DNA from: Bimuria novae-zelandiae CBS 107.79
Lineage: Eukaryota; Ascomycota; Dothideomycetes; Pleosporales; Didymosphaeriaceae
Direction of reading: 5' to 3'
DNA: 64,000 bases
Assembly (NCBI GenBank): GCA_010015655.1
Contig: ML976658.1
Span: 1,162,303-1,226,302 of the forward strand
Shown: positions 35,382-45,555 of the stretch, piece after piece
How the letters are laid out: every line of letters begins with the position of its first letter
Numbering within the stretch: position 1 is the first letter of the stretch
Translations under genes and position numbers: made by a program
The notes under the pieces: generated by a model
Database searches by the model: none
The model's input: only the letters and a program-made list of their open reading frames with translations
Told to the model about the DNA's origin: nothing

Positions 35382-37235
35382 ACGTACATCACGAGCGAGT
35401 GACCGACACTGGCGAGTGACCAAACGTGCCAAGCCCGCACTAAAACGTACTATTACCTATAGTACAACGTAATATCTTAATAATATAATACTTTATTACT
35501 ATTAAATAAAGCCTAGATATAGCTCGCGCTCTAGGCTATTAAATAAAACGTAACACTCTTAGTAATATTCGCTATAGTAATCTATAAAGTCCTTAAAAGA
35601 ACGCTAAGGGAAAGACGCGCTAGAATTACTTTTTAATATAACTATATACCTAACTTAATAAAGCTATTAAAGATAGAAGAATAGGTAATTATTTAGTATA
35701 TACTTAACCTAAAAGCGTAAGGATTTCCGCCCTAGCTTGCTACTATTAAAGAGATAGCTAATTCTTTATTAGCTAAGTAGCATCGTAACCTTATTAGCTA
35801 ACACTAGACTTTAAATTATATTACGCGTTAGCTATAGCCTATAGTAAAGTTTAATTAAAAGTATAACTACAAGAGAGTCCTCTACAAGAATGTTAATATT
35901 ATATAAAACTAGTTTACGCTTATAGAGAATACTAATGCTAAGCATAGTATTCTAAATAAAAACACTTTTAAATTTTATAAATTTAGCCTTATAATGGGTA
36001 TAATATTAATTAGGGTAGTAGTTATAGGCTCTAAGCGTTAGGGATAACTAAAAAGTATATAATAAAGTAATTAGGAGTATATTATAGTTATTTAAAATAT
36101 TAATATAATAGGCTAGGTAATTCCGCCCTTCCTTATTTTTACAGGCAAATACTACCTCTCTTTTTAATATAAAAAAAGCGTCTACCTTACAACTAGGTTA
36201 TTATAGTCTCTAAGAACGGCTAGATAATAAAAAAGCTTAGTCTATAGTAGCTAAAGTACTTTAATAAATATATAAAGAGGCGTACTATTAGCACCGCACG
36301 TTTACTTATTATTAATAGCTATAAGAGCTATAACTTGCTTATATTCTAGTAGTACTATAAGGAAAATAAAATTATTACTCTTTATATGTCTGCCTATTCG
36401 TCGCACCTCCTGTAACTACTTAATATAGGCTATTTCCCGCCTCTAAGAAAAGCATACAGGCGCCAAGCTAAGGATCTAATACATAACTATATTACGTATA
36501 TTACTAAAATTAAGTTCCTATTCTACTTCATTATAGCTTTTAAAGCTATAATTACTAAAGGTGATATTTTTAAAAACTTTTAAGGTACTAGATTAGTTTT
36601 CCTTAACCTAAAAGTAGTAATATTAGAGCTTAATATTAAGCTATATATACTATTACCTTATCTTACTTAAAATAGTATATAGTAGTCGCAAATACCTAGT
36701 AACATGGTAGAATTTAGGTCGTAAATAAAGCTTTTTAAAGAGAGAATTTAGAGGTATGTAAATAGCTTATTAATATTAATAGTAAAGACGCTTAAAAGGT
36801 TTAGTAAAGGTATAGTAATAATAGCGTATTTTATAGTTTTAATAACTAAGCGTAACACTAAGCTTTAAGTAGCTAATAAAGCTACTATATAATCTAAATT
36901 ATATAAGAAAAATCGTGTATAGCGTAAAGGAGTCCTAATAGTAGCGGAAGACCTATAGCTAGCTACTTTATAAAAGTTTAGAATATATAGTAATAACAAA
37001 AAGGCGAAGAAGAGGACGCGTACTAATAAAAGTAAATTAACTTAATAGTACTATAGACGCTATAGTAAGCCTAGGTATAATAGAATAACTTATAAGTAAC
37101 TTATAAAAGTAGATTTTAAATAGATTAGCCTATTACGATCTTTAATTACTATTTATGTTGGATCTATACTATCGTGTATAGTATTAGATTTTGGTGGGTG
37201 CTTGGCACGTTCGACCACTCTCTCGTGATGTACGT
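35382..37235 (+). mobile_element. P3: Fot1/pogo-like DNA transposon
   Basis: 1854 bp, TA duplications at 35380-35381 and 37236-37237. TIRs begin ACGTACATCACGAG and contain a duplicated motif gcgagtgacc (left end). The region 35216-35381 between P1 and P3 is an unassigned AT-rich spacer with a short less-mutated stretch near 35220-35260. Confidence 0.92.
35640..37110 (+). pseudogene. P3 DDE transposase
   Basis: HTH-like start near 35655 (L-L-K-I-E-E, I-L-N-L-K-A). The first catalytic motif reads N-T-F-K-F-Y-K-F at about 35958-35981: Asp became Tyr or was lost. Later motifs are heavily mutated. The C-terminal knuckle at about 37050-37095 reads R-R-Y-S-K-P-R-Y-N with Cys and His changed to Tyr. 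Dense TAA/TAG. Same family plan as P1, P2, P8 and P10. Confidence 0.82.
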
Positions 37236-37237
37236 TA

Positions 37238-37558
37238 ATTTACGTATTTTTAGAGGCGCTTAGATATTTAATGGTATTAATAAAGATTCTTTTATAGCCC
37301 TTTTTAATCTCTTTTTTAATCCTAATATTCTTAACTAAATTATATACTATATATAAATTAGTATGCTAAGCACGTATAAACTAACTCGCCCCCCACCTGC
37401 TGTAGGTAGAAACTGACGTCTCTAACCAAGCTTTACACGTATTTTGCCATTATAGTATATATGGACTTGCATAGAGAGCCGTCACTATTAGATTATTAAG
37501 TTAAGTTATATAGATCTGCGCCTATACATAAAGTTAATAAGTATATAGGATAGACGTG
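37238..37558. other. Unassigned spacer between P3 and solo LTR S3
   Basis: AT-rich, RIP-like, with a less mutated island near 37380-37490. It could be the 5' part of the piggyBac-like element split by S3, but I see no motif that shows this. Confidence 0.35.
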
Positions 37559-37919
37559 TGTTAAGTCCCTATAGGTAGCTAGTCTAAAAGGGGTCTAAGG
37601 TTAGTTCTTAGGTAAGAGCATTTGTAATATAAATAAGGGTATACTAATAGCTTGTGCTTATTAATAGTGGTTTAGTATTTAAAGTATATATAGTATAATT
37701 AAATTAATAAGAGCCGGAGTTAAATCTAAATATAAAAGCTTATATTTGCGTTCCTATATACTTGGCTTGTTCCTGCTCGTTGGCGAGCGCACTCTGGAGA
37801 GCAGTCACGTGTCTTAGCGCCCTGCGGTGTAGTCGCTAATGACCAGTCTTTCCTGGCAAATAACATGAAGGATTAGATACCAAATCGGCACAGCCTTCCC
37901 TGGATCTCAGATCTTAACA
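37559..37919 (-). repeat. S3: solo LTR, minus orientation
   Basis: 361 bp. On the minus strand it starts TGTTAAGATCTG and ends ACTTAACA. It shares the conserved LTR tail (ctaaccttagacccc) with S1, S6, S7 and E1 and has CACGTG at 37806-37811. Flanks are ACGTG (37554-37558) and ATGCG (37920-37924), differing at two positions by transitions only, as a RIP-mutated 5-bp TSD would. Confidence 0.8.
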
Positions 37920-37924
37920 ATGCG

Positions 37925-39406
37925 CTGAGAGTAGCTAGATAGGTTCTATACTATACTATAGTACACTAGTCCTTTAAGTCCTTATTTAGGCGCGTGTAAA
38001 CTCTCTCTAAGTTACTCCATAAGCGTACCTTTAAGTATTAAGCTACTAGTAAGTACTTTTACGTTAATAAGGCTATAGTAAGGTTTACAAAATAAGTAAG
38101 TAAAATTAGAATAATTAGAATAATACTAGTGCTTAAAGGATATAAAATCTAGTACTCAGGTAATAATAAAGTAATTTTAAAATAATTATTTTATACTAAA
38201 GAAGCTAGCTAAAGGTTCGTTAACTTACTTATAATTATAAAAGTAGCTTTTACGCCTATAAAGTTAGTTTTTATTACTCTTATACTAGCTAAGGACTCTA
38301 ATAGCTACTATCTAATTGTACTAAATTTCTATATTATATATAATAATAATCTCTTTAATACTATTTTTGTATTTAATATTTAAAATCTAAAGTTGTAGGC
38401 TGCGCGGAAACTATTTAAATAATAAAAACTATAATTAAAAAGAAATTTAAAGTAGTAGCTAAAGTAAAATTAAAGTTAAAAGTTTTAGCTATCGTGAGGT
38501 ACGCGTGCTCGAAGTTAATAAAAAATAGTTTAATAGTAATTTAGTAAAGCTTAAGACGTAGTTTACGGACAAGCTAAAGTAAAAAGTAACGTACTAAGTA
38601 TTATTAAAGAGTAAAACAGATTTAGAAGTAGTATAAAGAAATAATTAGGTTATGCCTTTTATAAGTACTATTACTAAATATAAGTTGCTTAACTTAACTT
38701 TAGTGCTGAAATTCTACTAAAACCACTTTAATAATATTTACTAATAATAGTACTATAGCATATATAAAAGCTTTATTAAAGTAGTAAGCTTTCTTAAAAT
38801 AATAAGAAACTCTTTAAATTTCTCTTTAAAAATAACTCCGTGAAGCTACTAGGTATACCTAAGATAATAAATAACTATAATAAGCATAAAAGTAAGGTAA
38901 ATTAATTTATATAGACTAAAAGCTACTATAGTGTTTAGTAAGTTAAGAGGCGTACATAGAAGCTACTATAGTACTTTTTGCTAGATCTTACACTAAATAA
39001 CTACTATAGACTTTCCTCCTACTCCTCCTCTACTGCGGCTAAGTGTGGCGGCCACAAGAAGTTCCTATACGACCTTATCGAGCAACTTTTCAAGCGAGGC
39101 AAGCGTCTCTGCCATAGATCTCTCAAATGTTAGAGACTTGAAGACCTCGCCCAGCACGTCTCCGTCAATAAGGAGGGCTCTCACCGGTCTGTCAGGCTGT
39201 TCGGAGAAGCAAGGACTTGTGCAGCTTGTGCTGAAAATAGGCATACAAAGTACAAGTCTCCGCGTAGCAGGGCACATCTCCAGACCATCCCAAACAATAC
39301 TCAGAGACCTAGACGTACGCCGCGCTCTACTTATAGCTGTACGCTTTGCCAGGCGCTAGTATGTAGACCAAAAGTCTCTCCTGAATGCTAGCAAGCTTAC
39401 CTATAA
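37925..39406 (+). pseudogene. piggyBac-like transposase (DDE_Tnp_1_7 type)
   Basis: PiggyBac-type transposases excise at TTAA. The first catalytic block near 38058-38090 reads Y-V-N-K-A-I-V-R-F-T, where the family has D-E: the Asp and Glu codons carry G-to-A changes. The second block Y-N-N-N-L-F-N-T is near 38335, with the expected Asp as Asn. The third region near 38870-39010 reads N-Y-N-K-H, then S-Y-Y-S-V and Y-F-L-L-D-L-T-L-N-N. The C-terminal Cys-rich domain (39210-39400: C-A-A-C, later C-T-L-C) is almost unmutated. The N-terminus may lie across S3. No TIR or TTAA pair was identified. Confidence 0.82.
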
Positions 39407-39660
39407 TAAGCGCAAATAGTACTCTTAACAGATATAAAAGTAAGCTTAAATATTATATAATGTTATCGCGAAACCCTTAGTAATAAAGTCTTTATATAAA
39501 TTTGTATATAAACTGCATTAACTTTGGTGTTCTGCCTATACCGGAGCGATCATCCGATTGATTACTCGACTCCTAGCGGCTGCTGCGTAGTTTTTCTGCG
39601 AAAAAGGCCGTGCTCCGCACGGCCCTACTAGCTCAATGATCGCACACGCTTAATAATCGA
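39407..39660. other. Spacer with GC-rich inverted-repeat island
   Basis: 39541-39655 is GC-rich and RIP-free. It contains an inverted pair (gcgatcat near 39546, atgatcgc near 39638) and a perfect hairpin at 39606-39624 (ggccgtgctccgcacggcc). It could be a small foldback element or the 3' end of the piggyBac-like element. No gene seen. Confidence 0.5.
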
Positions 39661-40870
39661 AATGTCGTAAAATGTCTTTTATATAGTACTTTGTACAGTA
39701 ATTATATTACTAAATATTTATTTTATTACTTATAAGCCTAGCTGGCCTCTTCTAGCAAAATAGCGTTAAAAATTTAAGAATAGAAGATAAGTAGCTATTA
39801 TTATTACTACTAATAGGGATAACTTAGACCTGCGTCTTAGGGACATAAAATTAACTATTTTATACTTATATTATTACTTATTTCTTTTTAAGAAAGGATA
39901 GTAGCGTAGGCGCGTTTCTTTTTTATTATAGGTACTACGTATAAGAATCTATGCTACTATTATTAACGTACAAAACTTTAAGTGCTAAAATTAAATTTTT
40001 TATAATAAAATATTTTGCCCTAAATTTGTCTTTTTATTCTAATATTTATATAGATTTCTTATATAAATCTAAGACGCGCTTAGCTAGCGCTAAGTTAATA
40101 ACTTTATACTTCTAATACGTTAGTTTATTAGATAAAGTTTTAATTACTAGGCTGTTAAATATAGTTATATAAAATCTACTACGTATAGTAAGTAGACCCT
40201 TATAGTAACGCCTACTAGACGTTTTGCCCTAATTACGTACGTTTAATAGTATTCTCTTTTAGGTATTAAATTATTTAATAAGCACCTTTTAGTAGCGCGC
40301 CGCGATAGTAGCTTCTTATTTAGTAGTTTTATTAGTAACCTTCTTTATAGTTATATTTTAGTAATCTCTAGTATTAATAAAACCTCTACTAACGTTAACT
40401 ATATATTAATTATGCCTATAACGCTTTGCGCGGGTGTACTTAGTAGTCTTTATTTAGTAAAAAGCCTACTTTAGTCTTACTACATTGCAGGCTATTACTA
40501 AAATACTTTTAAATATTAGAATTACGTCCTTAGCTTGCTTACGCGATAGCTACTTTTTTAGTATATATATAATAGCTTTTTTTTTTATAAATTAAGTATA
40601 CGTATTGTCCTCAGTGTACTTTAGCCTATATTACTAGGCAATTGGCAGGGTTACGGCGTTTAAAAGGGCTGAGAGAGCTCCGTAAATAAAGGCGTACCCA
40701 TGGCGCCTAGCAGCTAGCGGAATAGTCGACTATGAGTAGGAGGAGAGAGGCACCAGAGTACTGCAGGAACGCTGTCGCCATCCTCCTCATTAGACGACTG
40801 CCAAGTAGGAGTCGAGGGCTCCTGTACGCAGTCGACAGCTGCCGTTGCCTTTATTATAACAAAACCTATA
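39661..40870 (-). pseudogene. Unassigned RIP-damaged tract, possible minus-strand coding relic
   Basis: 39661-40600 is RIP-saturated. 40610-40855 is a normal-composition island whose minus-strand reading includes a Ser/Glu/Asp-rich segment (E-P-S-T-P-T-W-Q-S-S). A minus-strand frame through 39900-40260 reads fairly well, with stops at TAA/TAG only. I do not recognise the family. Transition-style damage suggests it was once a repeated element. Confidence 0.35.
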
Positions 40871-41720
40871 TAAAATATATAAAGTAGGTTCTAAACTTAG
40901 TAAAAATTACTTAAGATTTTAATATATTATTTATTATACATATATATAAACTTTACATAAAACTTATATTAGTATATTTTTAGTATTAGATAAGTTATTA
41001 AGAAGTAAACGTTACATTTTCAGTATTCTGGTTAGTGCGGATCTGACTCAATCTTAATCCAACTCTAACCCATTTACCAGCCTACTTAGTACCTTTAGTT
41101 TATCTTGCGACATGCTATATAGGAAGCTAAATCTAGGCTATTTATTATCTTCAAGTTTTATCTTGAGATTATATAGTTAATATTTAGGTAATTAGTCAAC
41201 TTCCTAATATGAAAAGACGTAGTTGCCAACTTATAAAGTTACACAATTTAATCTGTTTCACTGATCCCGATCCGATTCGGATTAGCTTCGGCCTTTAAGA
41301 TTATTTTTCTAATACTACTGTGTATTAGATTCTTATTAGACCAATTATATATCCCTTTTATTAGGATTTCTTATTAGACTAGCGTTTTAGTTTATTAAAT
41401 ACTTTTCTCTACTTCTTAGTATTTAGCTCTTTATGATAATATTTACTAAGTACTTATATATAAAGTTTCTTTAATTATTGTATATAGCTTAGTACCTTTT
41501 TAGTGTTCTTTTATACTAGGCCTATTAGCACTTAATACATCCTTAGCTACATTTTTGTCCACGCACTCCCATATGCCTCTAAGGGGAAACGCCTAAATAG
41601 ATTCTTTAAGTGACTAGAGCCGATATAGTATAGTAGGTTGTAATACTTAGATAGTACCTTAGTAGCTAGAAGAATTTTCTTTTTCTCTACTAGTGCCTTA
41701 TTTATATCTACTATTTATAC
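40871..41720 (-). other. Unassigned tract with hAT-like subterminal motifs
   Basis: 41030-41300 retains CpA and shows short gatccgatt / cggatctgactcaatc motifs reminiscent of hAT subterminal repeats, which is weak evidence. On the minus strand 41555-41720 is open for about 55 codons (I-N-K-A-L-V-E-K-K-K at the start, later L-F-R-R-F-P-L), long for this DNA. No family assigned and no TSD found. Confidence 0.3.
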
Positions 41721-41966
41721 TGTGACGACCTGGCGCCTGGCATGCCGACAGGTCACATGACCTGGCGTACAAGACGCAACTGCCTTACGCGTAGTTGCCT
41801 CATATGGATAGTTATTCCGCTCCGACGAGCGCACAAAAGCGCTGCGAGCCTATATATCTATAGTCTCCTTATCTTAGTGTAGCTAAAATAGAGCTAACTT
41901 ACCTTATCTACTTTTTTAATAAAGGAGCCCGTGCTTATCCTTATATTATATTAAATTTATTTAACA
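41721..41966 (+). repeat. G3 5' LTR (putative)
   Basis: 246 bp, TG...CA. A palindromic block (ggtcacatgacc) sits where other LTRs here carry CACGTG. A TATA-like tatatatc lies downstream. No second copy in the window, so the call rests on ends, composition and the following gag. Confidence 0.6.
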
Positions 41967-44597
41967 CCTTAGCTAGAAATAGTAACAGAATATTTAGCTA
42001 AATTACTCAATTTACTTCTACGTATAACTTAATAATAACTACCCTAAAAACCCTACTATAGAACTATGCTAAGCTATTAGTTTATTAAAAAATAATTATT
42101 TAATATAAAAAGAGTTGTGATACTACTAAGCAAGACTTAAAGGGAGTTTAACAAATAAATAGTTTTAATATAATACGTCGTAATAGTTAAAATGGCAAAA
42201 TACTTTAATACATTTATTAATTAAATAGTAGTAACGTCTACACTATATATATTATAATACTACAAAAATACTTATTTAGTATATTAGCGCTTAAGAAGTA
42301 TATACTTAGTAGCGCGTATAACCTATCTAAACGCTTTACCTACTAAGAATACGAGAGCTAGAGCTATAGCTATATTACTAAAGAGAATCACGACTAAGAC
42401 ACCTCTATAAAGCTAGACTGTATTTAGTAGGATATCGATAAAGACCCCTTATAAGTACCCTAGCTACCTACCTTTATAGACTGCAACTTAATTAAGATAA
42501 TATTAAAAGGTATAATTAAGTAATTTTAGTAAAAATGTATAATAATTATAGCTAAGCTAATTAGCTAGATGTTACGATCCAGAAGTCAACAGTGGGATGA
42601 CGGACCTTATAACGGCACTCGGGCCCCACCTAGGGATTACGTAATGTCTCAGGCTGTCCCAGACGCCAAGACTATAGGACATTATGGGACCACGTGACCG
42701 CGGTCACGTAACGTCCTAAGATATCCCATGAGATCCTATGAAACTAGGTATGGGATATCGTGGAATTCCATGGGACAAGAAGAGTATATATATAGAACGG
42801 ATTTCCTCTATGCACTCCTTATAGTTAACTTATATATTTTCTATATAAGTGCGTTTTCCTATATAGACTAATAGTTATTTTATTTATTATAAAATTAGAT
42901 TATCTAGCACGCGCTAAGTGTCGCATTAACTTATACTACTAAATAATTTATAAAGCACCACGATACCTTACCGCCCTAATATAGATTGGAACAAGGTGTG
43001 AGTGCCTCATGACACTAGATACTCCTCCGTAGCGTAAAGTATTAATAGCTATATATATACTATTAGATTACTACTAATGCTCTAGCTAAAGGCGAAGATC
43101 TATATAATACTTTTATTTTAGTATATTAAAAGATAAATAAGCTAGAAGTCTAGCTTACTAAACGTACTATAATAAGCTTTATCCCTAATATACTAGTAGC
43201 TTAATTTTATACTACTCGCTTCTAAATATTATTATTAATACTATAAAATTAAAGTAACTATACCCTTACTCGCTTTCTAAGCTTAAAGTCTAATAAGCTT
43301 AATAACTCGTATATTTTTTACTTATTACCTTTTAGACCTACCACTTACTTAAGTACTTAGCTTATTAACTAGCGCTTATTTAAGATTTCTAATCCTTTCT
43401 TACACTTAAATAGCAATAATACTATAACGTTTAATTATTAAAGAGCACATATAGAGAATAAACTATAATTCAATAATAACTAGTTTATTAAAGATAACCT
43501 ATAGGATACCTAAGACCGTATTATAGCCTACATAATAATGCGTACTAAAAAATCCTACTTAAGACTAGATTAAAACACTAATTAGTGTCTATTATAATAG
43601 TAGCAAGGCTATTAATAGCCAATTTTTATAGATACTCTAGGCTAAGCCTTTAGCTACCATCATTTATATACTACTACTAAGTTTATAAGCTTTTAAGCTA
43701 AGTTTTTTTTGCCTAAATACCTAGCGCAAGCTCTTAGTAAATTAATAAATTAAAAAGTTTTATAAGAAGCTTATAGATTAACTTCATATACATATAAGCT
43801 ACGACGTCTACTATCTAAAACATAATTATAATAAATATATAAATATAACTTATAACCTAGTGCGTAAAGATACTATTATTAATAACTAAGCTATAATACA
43901 GGCAAATTATAAGAAAACTACTACCGTACTTACTAGATTTCGCGAATATACACTACTACTAGCGTTATAACCTACCTAAACTATATTTACGTAAGCTATA
44001 ACCTTTTAGCCTAGTCCTACTACCCTAGTACTAGCTAGCTAGCTTATCTACTATTACTATTATAAAATTAGCTACATTACCCGCGATTACCTAGATAAGC
44101 TAGTTAATTATAACGCTATTAAGCTATTAGCTAAGATAAAAGAGAAAATTTACTATAACGCTGTATATAAAACCTCGTCCTTAAATAATAAATTAAGAAA
44201 TAACTCCACCTAGGGAAAGTTTTCTCCTTAAAGAAGCCCACTAAAGCTATTAGTATTAAAAAGCACTTTTATTAAGCCTTACTATATCGTAATAAATAGG
44301 CTTATAATGAAACTAGAGGCTTTTATTAATACTAGCACAGGTAGCTACATTCTAGTTTACTTTAAGTACTTTTATATAATTAGAAAAGTGCTTAAGATAT
44401 ATATTAAAAATATAGAGACTATCTCCTTAGCAGGATATAATAGATAAATAAATACTTTTAGACTAACTTAGTATTACATAGCTACTACCTTACTACTTAA
44501 TTTATACCCTGTAATACAAATTACTATAACCTTATAGTTAGCGGAAAGCTTTTTAAGGAAGCTAATATTTAAATATATTATAGGTAGTTAATAAAAT
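41967..44597 (+). pseudogene. G3 gag and protease remnant
   Basis: RIP-saturated frame split by S4. The segment at about 44040-44100 reads Y-Y-Y-Y-Y, then G/S-Y-I-T-R-D-Y, a zinc knuckle with Cys and His turned to Tyr. Downstream (about 44317-44350) F-I-N-T-S-T-G-S-Y-I fits a retropepsin-like active site with Asp now Asn. Stops are TAA/TAG. The family (gypsy or copia) is not settled because RT is absent. Confidence 0.55.
42570..43014 (+). repeat. S4: solo LTR of the R2 family
   Basis: 445 bp, TGTTACGATC...CATGACA, TSD CTAGA at 42565-42569 and 43015-43019. It is less mutated than the R2 LTRs and serves as the reference for their length. CACGTG at 42691-42696. Inserted in G3 gag. Confidence 0.95.
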
Positions 44598-45464
44598 CTA
44601 TAGTAAGGTAAGATTTATAGCTATTAAGTATTAAAAGTTAATACGTATATAAACCTTTTTTAGCTTTCTCCTTTATATAGTAATTAAATACCTATTAAAG
44701 CTATTAAAGACCTATTTTATTATTTAACTAACTAGAGGGGAATAAAGTAATAAAGGCTCTATAGTATTAAGGATTAATTTTCTCTACTTAGCTTAGTTAT
44801 AGGCTCTTAGCGTTAGGTTAATAGATTAGTAATAGATTAATTATAGATTCGTTAGCGTATATATATATAATAAGCGAGATCTACTTATAGCTACTATTCT
44901 ATATAAATTACCTTACTTAGTGACTCTTATATAGAGGCCTATCGAAGGTCATTTTTAAGCGGCTAGTAATACTAAGGAGGAAGCTTTTCTTATCTATATT
45001 ATAGTAGTAATAAGACTTTATATTATACTTCGCAATCTTCTTATATAGAAGCTTAAAGTAGAGCCTATATTTTACCTCTAAATTAGCGTTATAGCGGTTA
45101 CTATTAAGTTTAGTTAGCTATTAAGATATTAAGGAGTCGCTGTTACGCTTAATAAAATAATTAACCTCGGATAAACTAACGTCCTTTTAGGCTATCTAGT
45201 ATATAAAGGTCTATATTATATAATATATAGGAGGAAGACTACGCTTATTAAGGCATTCTATATACCGTTGGAGCTCCTTTTCTTTTTATTAGCTAAGTTT
45301 TTAATAACCTTTATTGCGTCTTTACGCGCCTATATAACGCGCTAGTACTAACGCGTTAATATAGAAGTCATAACACTAAATCTTTTCGCCACTTATCTAT
45401 ACGAAAAATTCTCTCCTAGTTCTAGCAATTCGATTGCTATAATCGTAGCCTTAATTAGGCTCAT
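44598..45464 (-). pseudogene. P4 transposase, N-terminal two thirds
   Basis: Starts at ATG 45464 with M-S-L-I-K-A, then a psq-like helix-turn-helix (G-E-N-F-S-Y-R-Q-V-A-K-R-F). The first catalytic block near 44985 carries G-to-A changes. The frame breaks at I-D-F-I-N-Y before the third catalytic block. It reads best against P5 and P7. Stops TAA/TAG. Confidence 0.8.
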
Positions 45465-45553
45465 ATTAGTGGAGGTACGGCGTGTTGAAGTTGGGGTATT
45501 GCATTGAGGAGTGTTGCATTGACTAACACATTGCACGGACTGCCAAGGCACGG
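44598..45553 (-). mobile_element. P4: pogo-superfamily transposon, truncated
   Basis: Minus-strand element related to P5 and P7. Its 5' terminus ends at 45553 (read outwards ccaaggcacgg) next to TA 45554-45555. Homology with P5 stops at about 44598, where G3 begins, so the transposase C-terminus and the other TIR are missing. Confidence 0.8.
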
Positions 45554-45555
45554 TA

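Larger units (their letters stand above)
41721..44597 (+). mobile_element. G3: truncated LTR retroelement (LTR, gag, protease)
   Basis: The putative 5' LTR 41721-41966 (TGTGACGACC...TATTTAACA, 246 bp) has no TSD on its right, consistent with a 5' LTR leading into internal sequence. Gag and protease remnants follow, interrupted by solo LTR S4. RT and the 3' LTR are missing: at about 44598 the sequence changes into pogo-like P4. Confidence 0.65.

Noticed and set aside
39065..39359. Two overlapping open frames at the piggyBac C-terminus
   Set aside because: The plus-strand phase with the Cys-rich domain fits the piggyBac family; the listed open frames are in other phases.
40610..40860. A small intact gene in the normal-composition island
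   Set aside because: Minus-strand frames are short, lack a recognisable domain and run directly into RIP-damaged sequence.
39661..40870. Starship captain (DUF3435 tyrosine recombinase) relic
   Set aside because: No conserved tyrosine recombinase motif could be read; only the general appearance suggested it.
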